From DASXKD01 sp963734725 (GTDB taxonomy: Bacteria > Actinomycetota > Actinomycetes > Streptosporangiales > Streptosporangiaceae), in assembly GCA_963734725.1 (NCBI GenBank), contig CAVTIX010000014.1, positions 271,555 to 335,554 of the forward strand: DNA of 64,000 nucleotides, read 5' to 3'. The stretch's first letter is position 1; each line of letters opens with the position of its first letter. A program made the position numbers and the translations under genes. Below are positions 24,666 to 32,940 of this stretch, in pieces. The notes under the pieces were generated by a model that worked only from the letters and a program-made list of their open reading frames with translations, ran no database searches and was not told the origin of the DNA.

Positions 24666-26234
24666 ATGACGTCGCAGGGTGACCACAATCTCGCCGCCTT
24701 GGCCGAGGCCGCATTCCGCCGGCTCGGCGACTACGAGAGCCTCGTCTTCGAGGGCCGGACGTACCGGTCGGGTGAGCTTTTCGACCGGGCGTGCCGGGTC
24801 TCGTCCGGGCTGGTGAAGATCGGGATCTCGCCCGGCGAGCGGGTGGTGGTGCTTATGGCGAACTGCCCGGAAGTGGGCATCGCCTACAGCGCGATCTGGC
24901 GGGCGGGCGCCGTGGTCACCCCGGTCGTGTTCCTGATCAGCCCGCCCGAGTTGCAGCACATCCTGGCCGACTCCGGCGCGGTGGCGGTGGTGACCACTCC
25001 TGAGTTGCTCGCCACGGTGACCGCCGCCGTGAAGGGGGCAGGGGAGGCGGGTGGGGCGCCGGAGTTGCGGCACGTGATCGTCGTCGGCGGCGCGCCCGGC
25101 TCGCTGCCCGGGCACGTGCGCGGCGTCGACTTCGCCGAGCTTGAGTCCGCTCCCGCGGGCGGCATCGCCAGCGTCAGCGGCGATGACCTGGCGGCGCTGA
25201 TGTACACCGGCGGCACGACCGGGCGGGCGAAGGGCGTCATGCTCTCGCACCGCAACCTGTACTACTGCTCCCGCAGCTCGCACGAGGCCTCGCAGGCCGA
25301 GGGGATCACCAGGGCGCTGACGCCGCTGCCGCTGTCCCACGCGTACGGCATGATCGTGACCCTGGTCGGGTACCACGCCACCGAGCAGGTTCTGGGCGTG
25401 CTGCAGCGCTGGTTCGACCCGGCGGAGTTCCTGGCGCTGGCCCAGCAGCACCGGATCCAGCGCACCGCCCTGGTGCCCGCGATGATCCAGATGCTGCTCG
25501 CGCAGCCGCTGGAGGACACCGATCTGTCCTCGCTCCGCTACGTGAACAGCGGCGCCGCGCCGCTCGCGGCGGAGACGAGGGAACAGTGGGAGCGGCGGGT
25601 GCCCGGCAGCGAGATCCTCGAGGGCTACGGGTGCACCGAGTCCGGCTCGGTGATCTCGGTGAACCCGCCCGGCGCCAGCCGCTCCGGCTCGGCCGGGCTG
25701 CCCATCCCCGGCTACCAGGTCGCGATCCGCGACGACAACGATGCCGACGTGCCGGCCGGGGGAGAAGGGGAGATCTGCGTCCGCGCCGACGGGGTCATGG
25801 CCGGTTACTGGAACTCGCCCGCGGAGACCGCGGCGACGCTGCGCGGCGGCTGGCTGCACACCGGCGACATCGGCCGCCTGGACGCCGGCGGCTACCTGTA
25901 CGTGGTGGACCGGAAGAAGGACCTGATCCTCCGCGGCGGCTTCAACATCTTCCCGCGCGACGTGGAGGACGTCCTGCTCGAGCATCCCGCGGTCGCGATG
26001 GCGGGCGTCGTGGGCCGGCCCGACGAGCGCCTCGGCGAGGAGGTCGTGGCGTTCGTGTCGCTGCGGCCGGGCGAACAGGCCACCCCGGCGGAGATCACCG
26101 AGTTCGCCCGCGAGCGGCTCGCGGCGCACAAGTACCCGCGCGAGGTGACCATCCTCGACGCGGTGCCGCTCACCAGCGTGGGGAAGCTGGACCGCAAGGC
26201 GCTCCGCAGCCGGGTCCGCGGCGGGAACCGGTAA
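24666..26234 (+). CDS. AMP-dependent acyl/aryl-CoA synthetase
   Basis: 522 residues of the ANL superfamily: the phosphate loop is YTGGTTGRAKGV (near residue 180), followed by GYGCTESG (A5), WLHTGDIGRLD (A7), VDRKKDLILRGGFN (A8 hinge) and the catalytic lysine in SVGKLDRKALR (A10). It activates a carboxylic acid as adenylate and transfers it to CoA. The motifs place it near 4-coumarate/long-chain CoA ligases, with no way to choose between them. GGAGG lies 5 nt before ATG 24666. It could supply aryl-CoA intermediates to the downstream catabolic genes. Confidence 0.85.
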   Translation: MTSQGDHNLAALAEAAFRRLGDYESLVFEGRTYRSGELFDRACRVSSGLVKIGISPGERVVVLMANCPEVGIAYSAIWRAGAVVTPVVFLISPPELQHILADSGAVAVVTTPELLATVTAAVKGAGEAGGAPELRHVIVVGGAPGSLPGHVRGVDFAELESAPAGGIASVSGDDLAALMYTGGTTGRAKGVMLSHRNLYYCSRSSHEASQAEGITRALTPLPLSHAYGMIVTLVGYHATEQVLGVLQRWFDPAEFLALAQQHRIQRTALVPAMIQMLLAQPLEDTDLSSLRYVNSGAAPLAAETREQWERRVPGSEILEGYGCTESGSVISVNPPGASRSGSAGLPIPGYQVAIRDDNDADVPAGGEGEICVRADGVMAGYWNSPAETAATLRGGWLHTGDIGRLDAGGYLYVVDRKKDLILRGGFNIFPRDVEDVLLEHPAVAMAGVVGRPDERLGEEVVAFVSLRPGEQATPAEITEFARERLAAHKYPREVTILDAVPLTSVGKLDRKALRSRVRGGNR

Positions 26235-26268
26235 GCGCGGCAGGTCCGGCCGGGCGGGCCGGCCAGGC

Positions 26269-26346
26269 TCAGGCAGCGGCGCTGAGCGTGGCGAGGAACC
26301 GCTTGATCGGCGGAAGCGCGAGGTCGGTCCGCCAGAAGGCCGCGGC
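26269..26346 (-). pseudogene. C-terminal remnant of a LysR-type regulator
   Basis: The minus strand reads AAFWRTDLALPPIKRFLATL up to a stop at 26269. AFWR followed by a short loop and a final helix is the way LysR regulators end. A stop codon lies just upstream, and the rest of the gene is gone. It sits beside the catabolic genes, where LysR regulators are common. Identification rests on about 22 residues. Confidence 0.4.
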
Positions 26347-26438
26347 TCACACTTGCCTTCGATCTGCGCCATCGCCGCCCCTCCTCGCCGATGCCGCAGT
26401 GTAACTGTTCTGGCTACCGCGACAGCTGCCCGGCGCCG

Positions 26439-27191
26439 TCAGTGCATGACCCAGCCACCGTCGACGCACAGCAGCTGGCCGGTGATGAACGAGCTTTCCG
26501 GGGCGCAGAAGAACAGCACCGCGCTGGCGACGTCGGCGGGTACGCCGCGCCGCTTGACCGCCTGCTGGTCGAGGACGTAGGCGGTGTAGCCCTCGCGGTC
26601 GGGGTGTATCTCCTCGGCAGCGGTCGGGAACGCCCCGGGCGCCACGGCGTTGACGGTGATCCCGTCCGGGCCGCACTCGCGGGCCAGCGCGCGGGTGAGG
26701 CCCACCAGGGCGCCCTTGGACGTCACGTACGGCACGAGCCGGGCCAGCCCGCCGAAGAACGTGATGCTGGAGACGTTCACGATCCGGCCGGTCCCGGCGG
26801 CCCGCATCGCCGGGAGCACCGCCTGTGCGCACACGAAGGCCGCGTCCACGTTGACCCGCTGCACGCCTTGCCACTCCGCGATCGAGTACTCGTCAACCGC
26901 CTTGCTCGGGTAGATCGCCGCGTTGTTCACCAGCACACCCGCGCCGTCGGCGGCGGCGACACCGCGGATCACCTCGCTGGTGCGATCCAGGTCCGCCAGG
27001 TCACAGGGCACGAAGAACGCGCTCCCGGCCGGGCCGGCCTGGTTGATCTGGTCCGCGACCCAGGCGCCCGGGCTGGCGGGCAGGTCGACGAGGGCAACCC
27101 GGCCGCCCTCGGCCGCGAACGCGGCTGCCATGGCCGACCCGAGCCCGCCGGCCGCCCCGGTGATGATGATCGTCGTCCCGGTGAACCGCAT
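26439..27191 (-). CDS. Short-chain dehydrogenase/reductase, divergent from the aromatic operon
   Basis: 250 residues, classical SDR: TGAAGGLG cofactor loop, VNNAAIY, catalytic Ser in NVSSITFF, YVTSK for the Tyr/Lys pair, and the FITGQLLCVDGG ending. ATG 27191 has GGAGG at 6 nt. It shares a 150-nt divergent control region with the operon starting at 27342, including the palindrome at 27299-27328, so it is probably part of the same regulon. A role as dihydrodiol or alcohol dehydrogenase in the same pathway is inference. Confidence 0.85.
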   Translation of the reverse strand: MRFTGTTIIITGAAGGLGSAMAAAFAAEGGRVALVDLPASPGAWVADQINQAGPAGSAFFVPCDLADLDRTSEVIRGVAAADGAGVLVNNAAIYPSKAVDEYSIAEWQGVQRVNVDAAFVCAQAVLPAMRAAGTGRIVNVSSITFFGGLARLVPYVTSKGALVGLTRALARECGPDGITVNAVAPGAFPTAAEEIHPDREGYTAYVLDQQAVKRRGVPADVASAVLFFCAPESSFITGQLLCVDGGWVMH

Positions 27192-27298
27192 CCCGTCTCC
27201 TCCATCCGCCGTCCGGCGCTTACCTATGGTCTCGCCGCGGGCGCCGGCCCGGCGGGCGCGTCCCCGTGCTGGCACCAGCGGCCCTGTCGAGATGCCTC

Positions 27299-27328
27299 CA
27301 GATTGTTTACAATCTTGTCAACGATCTG
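27299..27328. promoter_or_regulatory. Palindromic operator, GntR/FCD type
   Basis: A 30-nt imperfect palindrome (24 of 30 positions) bounded by CAGAT and ATCTG. Its left half holds ATTGTTTACAAT (27302-27313), with ATTGT/ACAAT arms, and its right half TTGTCAAC. TTGT-N2-ACAA sites are typical of GntR regulators with FCD domains; one such gene closes the operon (32048-32725). It starts 107 nt before the divergent SDR start and ends 13 nt before the MetE-like ATG, so it could control both. Confidence 0.55.
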
Positions 27329-27341
27329 CCGGAGGAGCCGC

Positions 27342-28514
27342 ATGCCCGGATACCAGAACGAGCAGCCGCATTCCGATGCGGCCACGGCGTGGCCGTCCGG
27401 ACGGCCGCCGTTCCGCGCGGACCACGTCGGCAGCCTGCTGCGGCCGCCCGAGGTGTTGCGGGCCCGCGAAGACCTCGCGGCCGGCCGGCTCAGCGCCGAT
27501 CGGCTGCGGGAGATCGAGGACGCCGCCATCCGCGAGGCTGTCCGGATGCAGCGGGAGGTCGGGCTGCGGTCGGCGACCGACGGTGAGCTGCGCCGCGAGT
27601 CCTGGCATATGGACTTCATCTACCAGCTTGGCGGCATCAAGAAGGTCCAGGACGACACGATCAGGGTGATGTTCCACAACGAGCAGAGGACCTACGAGTG
27701 GGCGCCGCCATCTGCCCACATCGTCGCGCCGGTCACGCTGGAGCACACGATCTTCGGCGAGGCGTTCTCGTTCCTGCGTGACACGGTCACCACCGCGCTG
27801 CCCAAGCTAACCATCCCCTCGCTGAGCATGGTGCACTACCGCGGCGGGCGCTCGGCCATCGACGCGTCCGTCTACCCGGACCTGGACCAGTTCTGGGCCG
27901 ACCTGGCCGCGGCCTACGCCGAGGAGGCGCGGCGCCTTTACGGCCTGGGCTGCCGTTATCTGCAGTTCGACGACACCAGCCTGGCGTACCTGAACGACCC
28001 GGCCCAGCGCCAGCACGTCGCGGACATCGGCGGGGACCCCGAGCACCAGCACGAGCGCTACATCGAGAACATCAACCGGGCGCTGGCCGGCCGGCCCGCC
28101 GACCTGGCGGTCACTACCCACATGTGCCGGGGCAACAACCAGAGCATGTGGGCGGCCGAGGGCGGCTACGAGTTCGTCGCCGAGGCGCTGTTCAACGAGC
28201 TGGGCGTGGACGGGTTCTTCTGCGAATGGGACGACGAACGCTCCGGCGGTTTCGAGCCGTTGCGGTTCGTGCCGAAGGGCAAGCGTGTCGTGCTCGGGCT
28301 GGTCACCACCAAGCGCGGCGAGCTGGAGAGCAAGGACCAGCTGAAGCGGCGGATCGAAGACGCCGCGCGGTTCGCCGACATCGACCAGCTGTGCCTGTCC
28401 CCGCAGTGCGGCTTCTCCTCCACCAAGGAGGGCAACGACCTCAGCCAGCAGCAGCAGTGGGACAAGCTCAGGCTGATCGTCGAGACCGCGCAGGAGGTCT
28501 GGGGCACATGGTGA
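27342..28514 (+). CDS. MetE-like (cobalamin-independent methionine synthase C-domain) protein
   Basis: 390 residues forming one UROD/MetE-type barrel. The zinc ligands of MetE are all present: THMCRGNN (His and Cys, near residue 260), an acidic residue in FFCEWDDE, and SPQCGFSS (Cys, near 350). The protein lacks the MetE N-terminal half, and opens with FRADHVGSLLRPPEVL. Zinc in this fold activates a thiol for methyl or alkyl transfer, as in MetE and epoxyalkane:CoM transferase. As first gene of an aromatic operon it could accept methyl groups from a methoxy-aromatic substrate, which is inference. GGAGGAG precedes ATG 27342. Confidence 0.75.
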   Translation: MPGYQNEQPHSDAATAWPSGRPPFRADHVGSLLRPPEVLRAREDLAAGRLSADRLREIEDAAIREAVRMQREVGLRSATDGELRRESWHMDFIYQLGGIKKVQDDTIRVMFHNEQRTYEWAPPSAHIVAPVTLEHTIFGEAFSFLRDTVTTALPKLTIPSLSMVHYRGGRSAIDASVYPDLDQFWADLAAAYAEEARRLYGLGCRYLQFDDTSLAYLNDPAQRQHVADIGGDPEHQHERYIENINRALAGRPADLAVTTHMCRGNNQSMWAAEGGYEFVAEALFNELGVDGFFCEWDDERSGGFEPLRFVPKGKRVVLGLVTTKRGELESKDQLKRRIEDAARFADIDQLCLSPQCGFSSTKEGNDLSQQQQWDKLRLIVETAQEVWGTW

Positions 28515-28548
28515 GCCTGGTGGCTGACCGCCCGCGAGGGAGGCAGGA

Positions 28549-29289
28549 ATGAACCCGGAGGCAGGCGCCGGGCCGGTCCTGGTGGTCAGCGCTCACGCGG
28601 GCGACTTCGTCTGGCGGGCGGGCGGCGCGATGGCGCTGGCCTCCTCCCGCGGCGCGCCGGTGACGGTGCTGTGCCTGAGCTTCGGCGAGCGGGGCGAGTC
28701 CGCGCGGGCGTGGCGGGACGGCAAGCAGCTCGCGGAGATCAAGGCGCTCCGCCGCAGCGAGGCAGAACACGCGGCCGACGTGCTCGGCGCCACGATCGAG
28801 TTCCTGGACGCCGGCGACTACCCGCTGCGCGAGTCCGCGGCGCTGGTCGATGAGATCGTGCGCTGCTACCGGCGGGTCGGACCGGCCGTCGTGCTCACCC
28901 ACGCCCTGGCCGACCCGTACAACCCGGACCACCCGGCGGCGGCCCGGATGGCCCTGCAGGCGCGGGTGCTGGCGCAGGCCATCGGCTACGACGCCCCAGG
29001 TGACCCGCTCGGCGCGCCGCCGGTGTTCCTGTTCGAACCGCATCAGCCCGAGCAGTGCGACTTCAAGCCGCAGGTGCTGCTGGATATCACCGAGGTGTTC
29101 AGCGTGAAGCGGCGCGCGATGGAATGCCTGGTGGCGCAGCAGCACATGTGGGACTACTACACCGACCTGGCCCGGCGCCGCGGGGTCCAGCTCCGCCGTA
29201 ACGCCGGTCCGAACCTGGGCCTGGCGCACGACACGATGGCAGAGGCCTACATGCGCGTCTACCCGCAAGTGACCGGGGCGCTCCAATGA
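28549..29289 (+). CDS. galB: GalB-like 4-oxalomesaconate hydratase (PIG-L family)
   Basis: 246 residues of the PIG-L/LmbE fold. The family AHPDD is replaced by VVSAHAGDFVWRAGG, the form seen in Pseudomonas GalB. ALADPYNPDHPAAARMAL holds the second metal-site histidines. GalB hydrates 4-oxalomesaconate to 4-carboxy-4-hydroxy-2-oxoadipate. The calls for the two following genes, which encode the aldolase and tautomerase of the same pathway, support this strongly. The start is 34 nt after the MetE-like gene; the stop overlaps the next start by 4 nt. Confidence 0.75.
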   Translation: MNPEAGAGPVLVVSAHAGDFVWRAGGAMALASSRGAPVTVLCLSFGERGESARAWRDGKQLAEIKALRRSEAEHAADVLGATIEFLDAGDYPLRESAALVDEIVRCYRRVGPAVVLTHALADPYNPDHPAAARMALQARVLAQAIGYDAPGDPLGAPPVFLFEPHQPEQCDFKPQVLLDITEVFSVKRRAMECLVAQQHMWDYYTDLARRRGVQLRRNAGPNLGLAHDTMAEAYMRVYPQVTGALQ

Positions 29290-29990
29290 AGAACGTGGTG
29301 GTCACCGGCTGCCCGCGCGCCGACCTCGGCGAGGTCGGCGCGCTCGCCCGGTTCGGCGTCGCCACCGTGCACGAGGCGATCGGCCGCACCGGCTACCTCG
29401 GCCCGGGGATCCGCCCGGTCCACCTGGGGTCGCGGATCGGCGGCACCGCGGTCACCGTGGTCTGCTGGCCCGGCGACAACCTGATGATCCACGCCGCGGT
29501 GGAGCAGTGCCGCTTCGGTGACGTGCTCGTCGTCACCACCACCTCGCCGTCCACCGACGGCGCGGTCGGCGAGCTGCTCGCCACGGCGCTGCACCACCGG
29601 GGCGTCCGCGGCCTGGTCACCACCGGCGGCGTGCGGGACGTGGCCGAGCTGCACGAGATGAGCTTCCCGGTGTTCTGCGCCGCGGTGTCGGCGCAGGGCA
29701 CGGTCAAGGCCACGCCCGGCGCGGTCAACGTTCCGGTCAGCATCGCCGGCCAGCAGGTCCTGCCCGGTGATGCGGTCCTCGCCGACGACGACGGGGTTGT
29801 GGTGGTGCCACGGCCGGCGGTCCCCGGCGCCCTGGCCGCGGCCCAGGCGCGGGCCGACAAGGAGCGCGCGTCCCGGGCTGCGTTCCGCCGCGGGGAACTG
29901 GGCCTGGACCGGTACGGGCTGCGGTCGGTGCTGTCCGAGCTTGGCGTCGAGTACGTGGACTACCACAGCTCCCAGGAGGCGGGCCCGTGA
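29286..29990 (+). CDS. galC: 4-carboxy-4-hydroxy-2-oxoadipate aldolase (RraA-like)
   Basis: 234 residues. ALARFGVATVHEAIGRTGYLG is the opening typical of LigK/ProA/GalC aldolases rather than the RNase regulator RraA. GDNLMIHAAVEQCRFGDVLVV and GLVTTGGVRDVAEL carry the active-site Gly-rich loop, Arg and Asp (GVRD). It splits 4-carboxy-4-hydroxy-2-oxoadipate into pyruvate and oxaloacetate with Mg. The ATG lies within the end of galB (ATGA overlap), and its own stop overlaps galD by 4 nt, so the three enzymes are translationally coupled. Confidence 0.8.
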   Translation: MKNVVVTGCPRADLGEVGALARFGVATVHEAIGRTGYLGPGIRPVHLGSRIGGTAVTVVCWPGDNLMIHAAVEQCRFGDVLVVTTTSPSTDGAVGELLATALHHRGVRGLVTTGGVRDVAELHEMSFPVFCAAVSAQGTVKATPGAVNVPVSIAGQQVLPGDAVLADDDGVVVVPRPAVPGALAAAQARADKERASRAAFRRGELGLDRYGLRSVLSELGVEYVDYHSSQEAGP

Positions 29991-31090
29991 CCGGGCCCGG
30001 CGGCACGCCGGTGCCCGGGGACGGCGTGCGGTGCATGCTGATGCGCGGCGGCACCTCCAAGGGCCTGTACTTCCTCGCCGATGACCTGCCCGCCGATCCT
30101 GCGGGACGGGATGCGCTGCTGCTGGCCGTGATGGGCAGCGGCCACCCGATGCAGGTCGACGGGGTCGGCGGCGCGCACCCCCTGGCCGCCAAGGTCGCGG
30201 TCGTGTCGCCGTCGCAGCGCGAGGACGCCGATATCGACTACCTGTTCCTGCAGCTCGGGGTGGACGAGCCGACGATCACCGACCGGCAGAACTGCGGAAA
30301 CATCCTCGCCGGGGTCGGTCCGTTCGCCGTCGAGCGCGGGCTGATCGGCGCGGGCGGCGAGTTGACCACGGCCCGGATCCACATGGTCAACTCCCGCGCC
30401 GTGGTGACCGCCACGTTCGCCACCCCCGGCGGCCAGGTCCGGTATGCCGGGGACACCGCCATCGCGGGCGTTCCTGGCGCCGCCTCGCCGATCCTGCTCC
30501 GGTTCACCGATACCGCTGGCTCGGCCACCGGGGGCCTGCTCCCCACCGGCAGCGTGTGCGACGTCATCGACGGCATCGCGGTGAGCTGCGTCGACAACGG
30601 CATGCCGGTGGTGATCGCCAGGGCCGCCGACTTCGGGCTCACCGGATACGAGCCGGCCGAGGAGCTGGCCGGAAACGACGAACTGGCCCGCCAGGTGCAG
30701 GCGCTGCGGCTGGCCGCCGGGAAGCTGATGGGGCTCGGTGACGTCGCCGGCCTCTCGGTGCCCAAGACGACCCTGATCAGCGCGCCCCGCGACGGCGGGA
30801 CGATATGCACCCGCACCTTCATCCCGGTCCGGCCGCACACCTCGATCGGGGTGCTCGCCGCGGTGACCGTTGCCACCGCCCTGCTGCTCCCCGGCGGCAT
30901 CGGCGCCGAGCTTGCCCAGTTTCCCGCGGCCGGGCACGTGGCTGACATCGAGCATCCCACCGGGCGCCTGGAGGTCGAAGTCGAACTTGACACCTCTGGC
31001 AGCCCGCCGCGCGTGCTCCGGGCGGGTGTCGTCCGCACCGCCCGCAAGCTGTTTGACGGGACCGTCTACCCGGCCCCGATCACCCGGTAA
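29987..31090 (+). CDS. galD: 4-oxalomesaconate tautomerase (PrpF-like)
   Basis: 367 residues of the PrpF/diaminopimelate-epimerase fold. CMLMRGGTSKGLYF at the N-terminus and RQNCGNILAGVGPFAVE (catalytic Cys in CGN) are the PrpF signatures, and GALD-type spacing is kept. The second half has ISAPRDGGTICTRTFIP and PHTSIGVLAA. GalD converts the keto and enol forms of 4-oxalomesaconate before hydration. PrpF of the methylcitrate cycle is the alternative, but no prpD-like gene is present and galB/galC neighbours decide. The GTG start overlaps galC by 4 nt. Confidence 0.75.
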   Translation: MTGPGGTPVPGDGVRCMLMRGGTSKGLYFLADDLPADPAGRDALLLAVMGSGHPMQVDGVGGAHPLAAKVAVVSPSQREDADIDYLFLQLGVDEPTITDRQNCGNILAGVGPFAVERGLIGAGGELTTARIHMVNSRAVVTATFATPGGQVRYAGDTAIAGVPGAASPILLRFTDTAGSATGGLLPTGSVCDVIDGIAVSCVDNGMPVVIARAADFGLTGYEPAEELAGNDELARQVQALRLAAGKLMGLGDVAGLSVPKTTLISAPRDGGTICTRTFIPVRPHTSIGVLAAVTVATALLLPGGIGAELAQFPAAGHVADIEHPTGRLEVEVELDTSGSPPRVLRAGVVRTARKLFDGTVYPAPITR

Positions 31091-31100
31091 GGAGGCGATG

Positions 31101-32048
31101 ATGCCCCTGCTGCACGACATAGCCCACCTCGGCCACGCCGAGCTGCTCACGCCCGAGCCGGATAAGAGCCTGTGGTTCTTCACCGAAGTGCTCGGGCTGA
31201 CCGAGAACGGCGCCAGCGGCGATTCGGTCTACCTGCGCACCTGGGACGACTACGAGCACCACAGCCTGAAGCTGACGGCGGCGGACACGTCCGGCATCCG
31301 CCGCACCGGCCTGCGGGCCAGCAGCGGGGAGGCGCTGAAGCGCCGGGTGGCCGAGATCGAGGCAGCGGGCCTCGGCATCGGCTGGCGGGACGGCGACGCC
31401 GGGATCGGGCCCACCTATCTGTTCCGCGACCCGGACGGGCACGAGTTCGAGTTGTACTGGGAAACCGAGTGGTACCGGCCAGACGGCGCGCTGAAACCCG
31501 CGCTGAAAAACCAGGCACAGGCGTACCCCGGGCGCGGCGTGTCGGTCCGGCGGCTCGATCACGTCAACTTCCTGGCCGCGCGGGCCCAGCCGAACGGGGA
31601 CTTCGTGTGCGGCGTCCTCGGCGGCCGGGTTACCGAGCAGATCGTGCTCGACGACGGCGCCATCTCGGCGCAGTGGCTGCATTTCGCGCAGAAGTCCTAT
31701 GACCTCGTCTACACCAACGACTGGACCGGGTCGCACCGGCGGCTGCATCACATCGCGTTCGCCACCGATACCCGTGAGGACATCCTGCGGGCCGCGGACA
31801 TCTGCTTGGACCGGGGGGTGTTCATCGAGACCGGCCCGCATAAGCACGCCATCCAGCAGACGTTCTTTCTCTACGTCTACGAGCCGGGCGGGAACCGGAT
31901 CGAGCTGTGCAACCCGTGCGCGCGGCTGATCTTCGCGCCGGACTGGGCCCCGGTCAGCTGGACCGAGGCCGAGCGGGCGAAGGGGCAGGCCTGGGGGCTG
32001 GCCACCATCCCGTCGTTTCACACGCACGGCACCCCGCCGGCGCCGTGA
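31101..32048 (+). CDS. VOC-type (type I) extradiol ring-cleavage dioxygenase
   Basis: 315 residues, two VOC modules as in catechol 2,3-dioxygenase. The Fe(II) ligands His-His-Glu of the catalytic half are visible: RRLDHVNFL, RRLHHIAFAT and GNRIELCNPC. The N-terminal module starts DIAHLGHAELLTP. Tyr in TFFLYVYEPGG is the usual second-sphere residue. It should cleave a catechol-type ring next to the hydroxyls. Known gallate and protocatechuate 4,5-dioxygenases belong to the unrelated LigAB fold, so its use with Gal-type lower genes is unusual. ATG 31101 is 5 nt after GGAGG; ATG 31098 is too close. The stop overlaps the regulator start by 1 nt. Confidence 0.8.
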   Translation: MPLLHDIAHLGHAELLTPEPDKSLWFFTEVLGLTENGASGDSVYLRTWDDYEHHSLKLTAADTSGIRRTGLRASSGEALKRRVAEIEAAGLGIGWRDGDAGIGPTYLFRDPDGHEFELYWETEWYRPDGALKPALKNQAQAYPGRGVSVRRLDHVNFLAARAQPNGDFVCGVLGGRVTEQIVLDDGAISAQWLHFAQKSYDLVYTNDWTGSHRRLHHIAFATDTREDILRAADICLDRGVFIETGPHKHAIQQTFFLYVYEPGGNRIELCNPCARLIFAPDWAPVSWTEAERAKGQAWGLATIPSFHTHGTPPAP

Positions 32049-32725
32049 TGCCGGTGTCGCAGGCGCCGCCCGGCACCGGGCCCGCTCCGCCGGACGCACG
32101 ACTCGAGGTCGCCGGGGCGGTCCGCACCGCCATCCTGCAGGGTGAATACGCGCCGGGGCAGCGGCTGATCGAGGCCGACCTGTGCGAGCGCTACGGCACG
32201 TCCCGGTTCATCGTGCGGTCTGCCCTGCAGGAGCTGTCCGCGCAGGGCCTGGTGGAGTTCCAGCGGAACCGCGGCGCGCGGGTGCGCGAGATATCCCTGG
32301 GCGAAGCGATCGAGATCACCGAGGTGCGCAAGCTGCTGGAAGGCCTCCAGGCAGCCCGCGCAGCGGAGCGGGTCACCACGGCGGAGGCGGCGGCGCTGCG
32401 CGGCATCGTCACCGGCATGCGCGCGGCCGTGGGCCGAGGTGAGCTGCTGCGCTACAGCGATCTCAACGCGTCGCTGCACGCGGCGATCCGGGACATCGCG
32501 GCGCACGAGACGGCTGCCCGCCTGCTCCGCCAGCTCCGTGACCAGACCGTGCGGCACCAGTTCTCACTGTCCCTGGTGCCGGGCCGGCTGGCTGTCTCGC
32601 TGCCGCAGCACGAAACGATCGTCGCGGCGGTGACCGCTCATGATCCGGCCGCCGCCGAGCAGGCCATGCACGGCCACCTGGAGAGCGTGATCGAGGCGCT
32701 CCGGGCCCTGGCGGAACAGCAATGA
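32048..32725 (+). CDS. GntR-family regulator with FCD domain
   Basis: 225 residues. The winged helix is at about 20-85 (LIEADLCERYGTSRFIVRSALQE holds the recognition helix) and the all-helical FCD ligand domain follows, with a metal-type set: an acidic residue plus His in LNASLHAAIRD, His in LPQHETIVAAV and His in HGHLESV. FCD regulators bind small carboxylates. It is the last gene of the coupled operon (TGATG overlap) and is the natural candidate for the palindrome at 27299-27328, giving feedback by a pathway acid. Confidence 0.85.
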   Translation: MPVSQAPPGTGPAPPDARLEVAGAVRTAILQGEYAPGQRLIEADLCERYGTSRFIVRSALQELSAQGLVEFQRNRGARVREISLGEAIEITEVRKLLEGLQAARAAERVTTAEAAALRGIVTGMRAAVGRGELLRYSDLNASLHAAIRDIAAHETAARLLRQLRDQTVRHQFSLSLVPGRLAVSLPQHETIVAAVTAHDPAAAEQAMHGHLESVIEALRALAEQQ

Positions 32726-32940
32726 GACACCTTCTGTCAACCACATGCAGTGTCGCGCCGCAGCCGCCGGGCCGAACGCCGCATCGCCCCGCGCCGCGGC
32801 TCCCCGGCGGCGAGACTCTGCTTGTCCCGGCGGCGAGGACCCCAGCCTCCCGCGCCACGATTTAGCGCGTCTCCGGCACGATCATGCGCGCCGTTGTCCA
32901 GCGCGCCTCCGGCACGATGTCCCGCGAGGGAGGCAATGAA

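Noticed and set aside
26391..27341. 317-codon N-terminal extension of the MetE-like protein
   Set aside because: The extension is the antisense of the SDR gene; the real start at 27342 has a good ribosome site and matches the family.
29987..31090. PrpF of the methylcitrate cycle
   Set aside because: No prpC, prpD or acnD homologue nearby, while the adjacent coupled genes are GalB- and GalC-like; GalD is the better reading.
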